Positions 12,361-26,000 of a DNA stretch of 64,000 bases are shown here, in pieces; positions within the stretch are counted from its first letter, which is position 1; each line of letters opens with the position of its first letter. The DNA is from Heterobilharzia americana (Eukaryota > Platyhelminthes > Trematoda > Strigeidida > Schistosomatidae): the NCBI GenBank assembly GCA_944470555.2, contig OX104127.1:69091646-69155645 (forward strand), given 5' to 3'. Below the pieces are notes generated by a model that worked only from the letters and a program-made list of their open reading frames with translations, was not told the origin of the DNA and made no database searches. The translations under genes were made by a program, and so were the position numbers.

Positions 12361-13425
12361 AGTGAGTTTTCTGCTCTAGTGCTATATGCTATGCCTACAC
12401 CTGCAAGACCCCGAGAGCTGGCTATCGAATCCCCAGAAACTCGAAGGGTGAATTTTGCGGATTCACCAGATTGGCCGGGAGAGGTAAAGTGAATAAGCGC
12501 GATTGGGTCCTATATGCGTGTCTCACAAACACAGCACACATCCGTGGCCCGAGTTGCCAGAATCTTGGCCAACGAAACCTGCTACCAATTTGACGGAGGG
12601 TGTGGATATTGAAGGCTCTAATATGTGATTTGAAGCGCGGTTTTAGAAGAGACCAAGGGTACTGTTTTGTGGACTCAGATCGTTGTCGAAGGCTGCAGAG
12701 CTAGGAGAAATTGAAGATGATGTAGTATCGTTGGTTGAGAGACGTGAAGGAAGATTAGAAGGCAATGATGGGGGAGGTCGATAGCAGTCTGAGGAAACTT
12801 GAGTGCTGATCGAGTTGTGAGGGTGATCGACACTTCCCGGCTGCCCACACCGTGGAAGGCTATTTCTTCTTAAGGTACCTGAAAGAGATTTGTGTGACCG
12901 CAGAGCCCATCGGACATCTACTTGAGGCCTGTCACACGTAGCCGCTTGAGTATGATTATTTTGAAATTTTGTATTTTTGGGGCCGGATGGTAGAAAAGAA
13001 ACGACAAATGAACCAACATCACCGGCCCAGCGGACCGTGGGGCATGATGGAGTGTGTCATTTTGGGGCGTGACCTTTTCTGACCCTCCCTTAGGCTCAGA
13101 AAGCAGCATCGGTATGGCACTGCTGGTCATCCAAGGGAAACAACTTACTGCTGTCACACCCCATCCAGCCAGCAGCAGTACGACTTCGCCCTCAGACCCC
13201 ACCACAGTGTAGTAATGTACACCAAAACGGCAACTGCTTTTCGTCTAACCACTATTCAACAGACATTTCTAGTATGGTAAGACATCGAGAGAACAAGTTT
13301 CCCACCAGCATAGCTCGTTGGGTCATTGTGATATGCAAGCCTGACCACCGGGTCAAGGTAGTATCTAGCGATCAAGGTATACGAGCCAAAAATGTCATCT
13401 GTTTGTAATGCGAACATCGACCACT

Positions 13426-13962
13426 GAGTGGTTTTGAGGCATGCAACCTGTGGCTAGTAAAGATAATGAGAATGATGAAGTTTATAAACGCTGCTCCCAA
13501 ATTGAAAGGTGATGCGCTCTCATTTACTTCATGTTTGTATATGAAGGGAAATATGTAGGCCAGTTTTTCCATGCGCACATAGAGTTTTTCAGCATAAAAA
13601 TATGTTGACAGAATGGAATGACGCTTAATAATGTTTTTCTGAAATCACTTTCAGTGCCATTAAAAGTAAGTTTGCCATCTGACAATGCAGTCATGGGGAA
13701 AAGATTATTACATATCTAGTCCCGCTGAAAAATTCTAAAACTAAGAGCACAAAGACATCTGAAGTCCTGGTCGCAATAATCTCATGACACATTTCAAATA
13801 CGTGAAAAAAAACGACGATTTGAATTCCAAGATAAAGTTTTAAGATAGGTAAATCAAGGAAACACAAGATTAGCAACAACGAATCAGAGTGAAAGCAATA
13901 GAATTACATATATCATATCAAAGACGGAAAATTCTGAAACTATGGAAAAAGAGGGAATAGCT
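13426..13962 (+). other. Copy A intron 9, piece between two retroelements
   Basis: 13430-13530 aligns with copy B 61620-61720 ('ATGCAACCTGTGG...' through an AAACTGAAAAGTGA-like stretch), so it is original intron. 13531-13962 has no partner that I can see and no coding signal. Confidence 0.45.
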
Positions 13963-15436
13963 AGTTCAATAGTTACTAGCTGGTCCTAAGACTGGATAAA
14001 GAGGTCAGGATGGGCATATGGCTAGCTACCCTACCCCATAAAACCAATCCAACCGCTAAAGAAACTTCAAAGAATAAAGAAAATATGGAACATAAAATTA
14101 AAGTCATTCCTAGCTGGAACCGGAGGGACGAAATGACGCCAGTTGGTGAAAGCCATCGAAAAGCAAAGTGGCCGACTTCTATTCTCTCGATGACAGCAAA
14201 TCTGAACATGGGCACATGGAATGTCCGAACAATGCTTGAACCGAGCAAGGCTTCCCAGACTGCCAACGAGATGAGAAGGTATAGCATAGAAGTGCCAGGC
14301 TGAGAATCTGAAGAAGCATATGGAATGGAAGCGGACACTCCCAGATGTCAACTGGAGAGTTTAAAGTTTACTCCGACATTGTCACCCACACGACACGACA
14401 CGACAACCACGAACACACTGGGTTATGGAGTGGCGATCATGATGTCTCCAAGAACATCGAAGGCTCTCGTGCAGTGGAAACCAATCTCCCCCTCCAGTAT
14501 CAGGATCATGACACAAAGATCCAACTCAAAAAGAAGGAAAGTCACAATCTTTCGATTCTACGTTGCACACCTACAAATAATGGAGATGAAGAGAAGAATG
14601 AGGAATTCTACAGACAATTGCAATCAGTAATGGACAAGTCTCCACGCCAGTTGGCGACGGCGACATCAAAATTCTAATGGGTGGGTTGACATGAATGCGA
14701 ACTCGGAGCGGACAACACAGGAAGAGAACTGATTATGGGTTGAGAAGCACTCGGTGAAGTGATGAACGGGAATGGAGGAATGTTTGCAGATTTTTGTGCA
14801 TTCAACGATTTGTTGATTGGAGGCAGTGTGTAAAAACACAGGGGCATTCACAAAGCGAGCGACATGGATTTGATTTCACCAGACACCAGGACATACTACA
14901 CTCAGAATCAGATCGACTTCATCTCAATGTGAAGAAAGTGGAGACGCAGCCTACTGGACACAAGATGAGATGAAGAAGGGGAGCAGATGTAGGTTCATAC
15001 CACTCACCATCTAGTGCAAGGAATCCACCTTAAATATCAAGTTGAAAGCCTTCACAGAAGCTGGTGGTGATAGACCACAATTCAAGTTCGACACCTAGGG
15101 ACTGAAGGACGAAATCACAAAGGACATCTTCGCGTCAAGCATCAGGACAAAATGGTAGATATCAAGCAAAATCCCTGAGGATACCTGCTCGGAAGAACAC
15201 TGCAAGTGTTAGAAAGCGATGTAGAAAGAAATCTCCATAACCATGTTAAGAAGGAAGAAGAAAGATGATAATTAGTGGATCTCAAAGGATACACGGGAAC
15301 TGATGGAGCAGAGAGAGGGAGATGGTGAAGCAGAAAACGAACAAGTGCAGTGCAGCGCAAGGATGAACAGCGGAGAGAGGAACTAAACACAATCTATAAA
15401 ACCATACACTGGACAAAGGAGTGAGGAAAAGACAAA

Positions 15437-15511
15437 TTTATGCTCGAAATGTCATCAAGTAAATAATACTAGATCACTGTGTGTTACAAACCAAATAAAC
15501 AAATCTAATAT
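15437..15511 (+). mobile_element. 75-bp retroposon-like unit inside RTE copy 1
   Basis: Starts TTTATGCTCGAAATGTC, contains TAATACTAGATCACTG and ends near AAATAAACAAATCTAATAT. Flanked by a 12-bp direct repeat GGAAAAGACAAA at 15425-15436 and 15512-15523. One arm of the foldback at 12123-12360 is the same unit. Too short to encode anything. Confidence 0.7.
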
Positions 15512-16404
15512 GGAAAAGACAAAAGAAACCTCTACGACACATTTGCAAGTGAAGCAAAACAGGCTGCAGGTAAGAGAGACAGAGACCAGAAAACGCTGTA
15601 CCCAGTAACCAGGTTACTATCTGTGAGGGAAGAGATCAACAAAGATCGAACCAATGGGAGACAGTGAAGAAAAGAGAAGAAACAAGGGAAACGATGGGCT
15701 AATCACTTCAAAAACTCTTGAATCGACCACCACAACCACAACCACAACCAACAACTGCAAGTCGGCCAGAAATACCACCAGCAGTCCAGCCACATAGCTA
15801 CCAGTGAACACAAGCCCTCCGACTAAAGCAGAAGTGAAGTCCTGAACGCCATAAAGATACTGAAATCCGGGAAAGCAGCAGGACCAGATGGAATTCCACC
15901 AGAAGCACTGAAAACACACGCAGAGACAACAGCGGAGACGCTCACACCACTTCTACTGCTGAAGGTTTGCAGGCAAGGAAGGAAGGAAGGAAAGGTAGCT
16001 GCCAACTCATTGGAAGAAGGCCTACCTTGGGATCTCGCCACCGACGATGATGTTTTATGTCCAATGTGTTTTCGCACAAACTCGAAGATCTACAGACGAA
16101 AACCAACAAGTTGGCAGAAGAGGGAGGGCAGTGAAGACGGGACTTCCTTCAGATGAACGTAGCGAAGTCAGAGGTGATAGAGATACCCAAACAACGACAA
16201 CAAGGACAAGAAGAAGAAGAAGAGGGACGCCACTACCATCGGTGGGAGAGATCTGAAGGAAGTAGTCTCCTTCACCTATCTAGGCAAGGCAGCATCGTTT
16301 CAACTACAGGCGGTGGTGGCGGCACAAATGAGGATGTCAGATCCAGGATTGGAAAGACAGCAGGACAGGCCTTCATTTATCTGAAGTCAGTATGGAGCTG
16401 TTGT

Positions 16405-16433
16405 GCACTGCACTGCACTGCACTGCACTCAGC
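16405..16433 (+). repeat. GCACT pentanucleotide tract in RTE copy 1
   Basis: About five consecutive GCACT units in the degenerate C-terminal region. The inverse tract (GCAGT-type) is at about 32828-32856 in copy 3. Confidence 0.7.
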
Positions 16434-16662
16434 GTAAAGTGTGAACAAGATCCGGATTTCCAACACTAAAGTGAGTCAAGTCAGTGCTTCCATATGATGG
16501 TTCAGGAACTTGACGGCGCGTTTCGAAAAGCATTTCCAACAAACAACTGTGGACATAAATCATGAACAGCTGCTGCCTACGCTCACTCGAAAGTGACGCC
16601 GAAGATCAGATGGATGGCCATTAAGAATAAGAATAAGCAACAAGGAACACACTCTGGCTGGT

Positions 16663-17005
<343 letters not shown>

Positions 17006-17306
17006 TAACGAACCAACGAAGAACGCATCGCTCAACAAACATGCAGAAGGAAGTGGAGATGTATTGGACTGGACATACACTGAGAAGACCGATAGTGAAG
17101 ATCACGCACCAGGTCAGGTGGTCGGGTGGAATGCAAATGGGAAGTGACGAGTTGGGCGTCCGAGGCGAGGGCTACATGGAGGAGATGGTGTGAGGAAACA
17201 ATGGAAGCTTGTGGGTGTTTGTGGAGCTAGGTTGAGAAGACTGCAGGTAAGAGAGTGGAGTGGAGATGTGTTACTGAAGCCCATCTGTTGCACTTAGGAT
17301 CTATTG

Positions 17307-17956
17307 GCAAATTATTACAATTGTATTAGTTACCCGCTGTCTTTCCCACTCACCATCACTCAAACCTTGTATTTTTTTAACTGTTGTAGATTTAGTGATG
17401 CCTATTAAATGATATCTCTGACGTGGCATCTTTATGAGAGAATCAAGTCACCTTTTTCAATTTATTTACTTTGTGTACTTCATGGAATACTGGCGTTACT
17501 TTCTCTCTTGTACCTAAAACCAACCTGTGTTACGTTTCTCTCAGCAAATCAGTTTTCATCTAGATTACTCTCCCCTCAGCCCCCATCTCACTTTTCCGTA
17601 TGTCTTAGATCGTGTAAAGCGTATCCGCTTCCCTATTCACCTCAATATTAACTATCACAAAAGCTACACAGTCACAATTCTCATCCAATCGTGGTCTCTA
17701 GTATGTGCTCTTCATACACAATGCTAGCAACCACATTTTCCATGTAGCAAATATCTGCTCCGAGTATATTTGAAGTAGCTTTATTTGCCACCGTAAAACT
17801 GCTGAAGCTATGAAATTAGGTACATTTACATCCTATTACAGAAAAAGCAAAGATTTGTGTCGGAATGTGCGCAGTTAGCATTCACAGTCAAACTGGGAGA
17901 TCATCTTATATTTATCAAGGCTTCATCATATTGAGAAAGCAGAAAGATATTCACAG
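17307..17956 (+). other. Copy A intron 9, 3' part
   Basis: From about 17397 this aligns with copy C 43205-43811 (for example TATCTCTGACGTGGCATCTT against TATCTCTGATGTAACATTTT). Relative to B and C, A carries an extra segment of about 85 bp just before exon 10 (about 17877-17960), which moves the acceptor it uses. Confidence 0.5.
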
Positions 17957-17986
17957 TGGACTGGGTCTGAATCACCTACAGCAAAG
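17957..17986 (+). CDS. Copy A exon 10, juxta-stalk exon, 30 nt
   Basis: Bounded by ATTCACAG and GTAAGT; phase 0 in, phase 0 out; encodes WTGSESPTAK. It joins the PSI exon (phase 0 end, ...STEVTT) to the stalk exon (SEPIYSN...). The upstream AG at 17877, aligned with the B/C acceptor, would place an in-frame stop at once (T|TAG), so the downstream acceptor is the one that works. B and C have a 26-nt version with a different entry phase. Confidence 0.65.
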
Positions 17987-18059
17987 GTAAGTCAATATGT
18001 TTCTGCAAGTGAATACAGCTCATAACCAAAAACAAACCTCTTTCTTCATCTCACTTCAG

Positions 18060-18368
18060 AGTGAACCAATTTATTCGAACCCCAGTTGGGAGACAACCGA
18101 CAGAAGTGAATCGCCTCTGTCAACTCAGTCTCACACTTACGAAGGGCCTGATTATTCTGGCGAAACAATGGAAAATGTAACGGATATTCTCGAAACTACA
18201 GAGGAAGATTCCGACCACAGTGAGAACCAGAAAACTACACGTGGCACTTCGGATTTGATATTTGGTGAATCGAATATCTTCCTATACATCGCGGTGTCAT
18301 CTGGAGTGATTATTGCAGCTGTGATGGTTGGATTCACCGTGTGGCTGTTTATGTGCAGGAAGAAGTGA
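18060..18368 (+). CDS. Copy A exon 11, stalk, transmembrane helix and stop
   Basis: 309 bases after TCACTTCAG, phase 0. Encodes a stalk rich in Glu, Asp, Thr and Ser ('TMENVTDILETTEEDSDHSE'), then 'FLYIAVSSGVIIAAVMVGFT' as the membrane helix and a basic tail ending CRKK. This is the expected end of a type I membrane protein. Three bases after the stop, AAG|GTGAGT could be the donor of a 3'UTR intron. Confidence 0.8.
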   Translation, partial: SEPIYSNPSWETTDRSESPLSTQSHTYEGPDYSGETMENVTDILETTEEDSDHSENQKTTRGTSDLIFGESNIFLYIAVSSGVIIAAVMVGFTVWLFMCRKK

Positions 18369-20545
18369 AAGGTGAGTTGTTAAGAGGTCCAAGGACGCTC
18401 GTTTGAGTCATGAGGTCATGAAATGAGAGTAGAAGTGTTTTGCTGTGGAAATATGTGGTAGTGTAGATGACTCTTACAACCTTCATATGTGCATTGTCAT
18501 CTGGACCACTTTTAGATACAGCAATGTCAGATAAGCGTGACAGATAACGCTCGGATTTAAATTTCATGTTTTAACAGCTTTCCCATCATGGTTTGTAGTT
18601 AGAAATGGGTTGTGAACTTTTTAAATAAGGTTTTCATGCTATATGCATATGCGATGACACCTGTTGTTGTCAGATGAAACAAAATACTGAGGAAGTCTTT
18701 CAATTAGTTTGTTGGATACACTGCAATTTCGTGAAGTGTTTTATTTTCTAGGCATTCGGTAGGGCTGTAAAACTGCGAAAAGTCAAGTTGTTAGTGTATA
18801 TAGTTGACTAAACAGACAGTGAAACCATTGCATGATTCCCTAGCTTCAAATATGACTTCTGACTACACACCTAACCATACGATGTAACAGCTTGAAACCT
18901 CAAAAACCTTCGATTCACGTTTTCCTGTTCAGTTCAAGTGACATCAGAAAACAATTTCAGACTTTTTTTGGTAAGATATAACCTTTTCTGTCCAACAGGT
19001 AATCCTAACTGCAGCTTTTATCATAATTACTGTGGACACTCACTACTCAAATATTTCAATGGATTCGTGTTTCGGAGTGCTGATTGCATCGAAATATTCG
19101 CACAATTGAGATACTTATTAATAGAGGTGACATCTGTCGTTAACATGTGTTGCACCCAAATCTTATTCACTCACACGTTTCAGGCTTTCATTTGTTACTC
19201 ACCAACCGTGGACGTTTTTCCAATATGGGTGGTAATCGGGTTGGTTCAAACCTTTTGAAATTAGTGGGAGCATTTTGTTCCCACTAGTCCAGATTTATTC
19301 GAGGCTTTGATCATGCATCTATTATCAAGACAAAGTGGAATCCTTGTTTATATTCGCTCGAGGGTGAACACAATCACAATTTTGAATGATGATGTGAAAC
19401 TTTTCCATAGGCAATGACATGTAGCTCAAGGAGATGAAATCATATTGTCAGCGTTCGTTATACCGGACGTCTAAATTGAAGGGAATTCACTGAGTCTTCA
19501 GACGTTACTCCAGCATTTTGTAAGTGAAGCACTTATTTCAGAAATGTCTTTCCACCTAATCGATTCCTCTCACCATACACAGGGACAAATGTTTAGCAGT
19601 CAAGCAATAATTCATGCATACATATCAACCGACTCTGTATCCGACACTGACTTTTCTTGCATGCATCGTTTGATACATTCACACTGTTGCGGACAAATTC
19701 AGTCCAGTTCTGATTTCAAATAGACTTTTGACTGTTGTCTGAAGGTTTTGGAATGGATTGAAAAGGATTGAAGTCTTCGAACTGTCTACTGAATTTGGGA
19801 ACATATCACATGGGAGGCTATTTCAACAAGTTGATCTCATCACCTAATAATATATGTATGGTCACCATGATTGACAGTAAGTCACATTCTCAGACACTTC
19901 TCTAAGGTCAGTCTCGTTTTCCTTCCTTCTGCCTCTGGTATGATCATCATTTATCCCAGTGATTCGACCTCATGCAGTATACGGCATATCTTATAAAGTT
20001 AACATTTCCTACTGCACAGAAACTGCATCAAATATTCTACTTCCAGAGCAAAGTGATCAACAGTTATCAGATGATTGAGCTGATGATCTGAGTCAACCGT
20101 TACAGAACTTATTTTGCAAAGATACGAACAGACTGGACCAATTTTATAAATTACCGAGTTATCGCGATCCTGTAGTTATGACACTTTGCATGTCCTCGTA
20201 AATAATTCGTTTTTCACTCGTCAACTTCTTACTCATATTTTCTTCATTTCTTTCACCTTCCAGACACAGTGAAAACGAGCGTTGCGGCTTAAGAATTCTC
20301 GTTATTGTCCACTAGAATTGCATGCCGCAGTAGCAGCGTTGGTTTCGAAGAGACACTGCTTCATTTGTGAATACATGTGGAAACTCTTCACCCTTATCGC
20401 ACATTTTTTCTCCATTTATAAATCACATATCAATTTCAAACAAATTATTTCACCTGTAATTACATTTGTATTGCTTTCTGCTTATGTTCTTTGTTAGCAA
20501 CCAGATATATTGTTCGCCATTTCTGACTGTTTTTGATTCATCGTC
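18369..20545 (+). repeat. 3' flank of copy A, part of a triplicated block
   Basis: Diverged but collinear with 44220-46405 (behind C) and 62286-63476 (behind B). Shared landmarks include CAGTTCAAGTGACATCAG at about 18932 and GTTTAGCAGTCAAGCAAT at about 19590. No conserved reading frame across the three, so it is probably 3'UTR plus intergenic DNA copied with the genes. Confidence 0.6.
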
Positions 20546-21175
20546 ATGAGTGAAAAACAGTAGCCCATGTCATTTGGTTGAAGGCAGTCGGCAGGAAGCC
20601 TTCTTGACTCAGGTTTCTTGCTTGTTGACATTCTTCATCAAAGCGCATGTACAACCTCGAGGGAACTGTTGTCCCCTCTGAGATTGCAGCCCACATCAAC
20701 CATTTCTGTAGCCAGCGAGGTTATGTCTCAGCTATTTCGGTCACGATCAACCTCCTGTTGGACTGGATTAGATGCATTGTGGAGGTCTATTTTTGTTTTA
20801 GATAGCAACTATTTCAAGGTACTTCTCTTGATTTCGCCAGTAATCACACAATTCGTAGTTGACCAACTCATTTACAGCAGATGCGTAATACAAACAACAC
20901 TGTTGTTTTAGCAGCAGAATGCCTTTCACTTATCGGTAGCAGGACACAGAACAATAAATGAATTTCCTCAGTATGGTCTTCGAGGGCAAATAACAGGAAA
21001 CGTAATAGGCAAAACAGTACATGACCACTAAGTGTTGAGTGGCAATTAGAAGGTGTTGGGCTGCCCCTTGTTATTGAATTCCAGGAAGTTCGCTGCCGAA
21101 CACCAAATGAAATCATATGATAATCAATCAAGATTATTTTATTCACTTGTCTAAGAAAAAATCGCCTAGATAACG
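20546..21175. other. Unassigned spacer
   Basis: No gene, repeat or element family recognised. It lies between the end of the copy A flank homology and RTE copy 2. Confidence 0.4.
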
Positions 21176-23753
<2,578 letters not shown>

Positions 23754-25059
23754 CATCCGGAAGAAGTACGATCTATAATGTTGTTTTGTGTTCTGAATAC
23801 TAGGCATTTGAATTTGAAATTCGTCGGTTTCTGGTAGCTGAGTTTCATTCAGTCTTGGTCATGCGATATTGCATATACTGAGAAGACGGTGATTTGCATA
23901 CTGAAAGTGCAAAATTTAACAATTCATTTTGATTTTCAAAGTCTAGTATTCTACGTTTACTCAGATGCACAAAATTATATGCATTGTGCGAAACATTTTC
24001 ACGGCTCAGCAGTTTGAGTAATCAGTGAGAAATCTCAATGCGTTAGTCGTTTTCTCAGAAAAAAGCAAGCAAATAAATTCTTGTATATATTTTATGTTTA
24101 TTTCTAGTGACTTTAATTAGGCTGGAAATAGTGTAACAATATTCTTAATTAAATTGACTGTGTGTTGATAACGACAATTTTGTGTGGTTTCATGGAATGT
24201 GACCTACTAGACGTGTGCTTGTATCTTATTTTCATTTGTGATACACTAAATGACACGTATACGGCTTACTCATTATGACTGGCGTTGATAATTAATCATA
24301 TGCTCTACACACTTGGATAGTACTCAGTATGCTTATTTTATAACTGTTGTGAACTATTTCAAAAGATAAGAGAACAATGTGCAACCTGTTCAAATCATTG
24401 TTAAAATTTTTTTGTCTCATTCACTGTGAGTTACTTGCATTTTTTGACGACAAGAAGCAGTAAAATACCCCTCAAATACTGAGGAGTTTTCACTGTCATT
24501 CATCAGACTACACTGATGCCCATCGCTGATCCTGACTGACTGACTGACAGACAGACATCAGTTGGTGCGTTGAATGTACCACATGGCTGTGTGGCACAAC
24601 GAGCAGATATCTGATCACTTTTGCCTGAGAATCTGAATTTAATTCGACGCATGCAAGACAACTGTCGGAGATCAACAGTGACTTCCCATAAACTGATAGT
24701 AAAGTAATGACACCGATAAAGTTGGTCGCTGTGTTAACACTCATCTGTAGATAATGATTGAAGACAGTCAACCGACTGTTTCCTTTGGCTGGCCAGACGT
24801 CCGAAATCTTCAATTTCTTGTGAACTAACACCAGTTAGATTCTGATTCCATACAGAGTGAAACAGATAAGGGTTCCATGGTTCTGTTTTTATTAGAAGAT
24901 GACGAACTCATTCAGATTTCCCACTGATTACTCAAACCATTGAGTCATGAACATTTTCACACAATATCTATCCTTCAACAAAGTTATTAGTATTCTTGAG
25001 GATGAAATTTTCCGTGTACTCATTCTCTTTGACAGGTATCTCAATAATGTAGAATTCTT
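23754..25059. other. Unassigned AT-rich spacer
   Basis: No gene or element recognised. A short imperfect ACTG/ACAG run lies at about 24530-24560. Confidence 0.4.
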
Positions 25060-26000
25060 CTTCTTGTTTATCTTTTTAGTGCAATCTTCTTATTCCAATA
25101 AAGTGCATCTTGACTAAACCACGCTCATGGCTGAAAGGAGAGGAAGTATCGTTTTGAATGAACTGACCAATTCACGGGTCTTTCTTACGGGGTAGTTTCC
25201 TCAAGTGTACCATCACATCTCCGCCGCACACTTAGATCCAAAACTTTCAACCAGTCCTAATTCTCTCATACTTCACTCTGAAATTCCTATTTGAATAAGC
25301 TTGGTTGAAGGTATCGAACTACTCTTATGAATAATTCATATCATGACAAACGGTGAAAGTAACATCGAAATACCTGAAGTAATATGTTGCTTCCTTGATT
25401 GCAGAGATCTGACCGATGTCGTTTGAAATGATCCATAAATATGTGAGCTAGTATAGGTCGTGGTGGTGAACTCATAGCCACCCGATCAGTTTGTCGATAT
25501 AGTTGATTGTTAAACTGGAACTGAATACTGTTCGTAGAGATGGGCAGTAATGGTTTGAGTTCTATTTTCGCTGATGGGAGTGGATCACACTGTTGACGGA
25601 TTGTGTCTATGGTTTCATCCACTGATATGTTCGTAAATAATGAGGAAACATAAAATGATACCATGAATGTATCTGATATATCTAATCTATCCAGTTCTTC
25701 AGAGAATTGGGGTGTATCCTTCAAGCTGTGGTATGCAAACCGTTATCTGATGGCTTCCAGTTTATTAGCTAAACAGTGATCTGATTTATGATGAGGTGAT
25801 ATTATCATTGGTGAAATTGGTCGAAAATGAACAGTCGATTTATTGAATTTTCTGGAGGCCGCACATGAAGGGTTGTCGTGAACCTCCTGGTTTAATTTCA
25901 TTATAGGTTGCTTTATCAATCAAGTGCTTCTTCAAGAGATACCTGAAGTGCTTATTTACTTTGTTCCTAATTGAAACTGCGGATCCTTTTGGAATCTATC
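25060..26000 (-). mobile_element. Penelope-like retroelement fragment (RT region), decayed
   Basis: Minus-strand translation gives, in order: 'KHLIDKATYNEIKPGGSRQP' and 'GLQKI' (about 25990-25850), 'SLKDTPQFSEELDRLDISDT' and 'SFYVSSLFTNISVDETIDTI' (25724-25600), 'IQFQFNNQLYRQTDRVAMSS' followed by 'PPRPILAHIFMDH' (25530-25430), a degenerate catalytic block 'YFRYFDVTF' (about 25375), and 'LSVRRRCDGTLEE' (about 25230). These are the landmarks of Penelope-like RT. The YxDD box reads Y-F-D-V and there are several stops and frameshifts, so it is dead. No GIY-YIG endonuclease was seen. Confidence 0.75.

Larger units (their letters stand above)
10077..13425 (-). mobile_element. Non-LTR retrotransposon (APE endonuclease plus RT LINE), decayed, in copy A intron 9
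   Basis: Read on the minus strand: 5' region 13425-12700, endonuclease start around 12600 (degenerate 'TDVCCVCETRI'), a foldback insertion at 12123-12360, then 'VSVYAPTDCS' near 12000, a deletion joining the endonuclease to the RT at about 11880-11910, RT fingers at 11503-11880 (EISPPTLAEVERVVCNLKRG, FKKGEKYSCDNHRGIS), RT palm at 11062-11439 with 'SGVRQACPPSPF' and an intact YADD catalytic box, then the C-terminal 'VLLYGCETW' and 'LHRLRWLGRVL' regions at 10477-10850. It ends in an ATG-type trinucleotide tail (CATCATCATCAT on + at 10077). Several frameshifts and the missing endonuclease core make it inactive. Confidence 0.8.

Noticed and set aside
12918..13205. 95-codon frame (also 34355-34642) as a host gene
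   Set aside because: It lies in the 5' region of the LINE, is carried with it in both places, and shows no host-gene features.
20040..20110. Hammerhead ribozyme (CTGATGA near 20077 and 8304), as found in schistosome Sm-alpha SINEs
   Set aside because: No matching GAAA block or stems around these heptamers.
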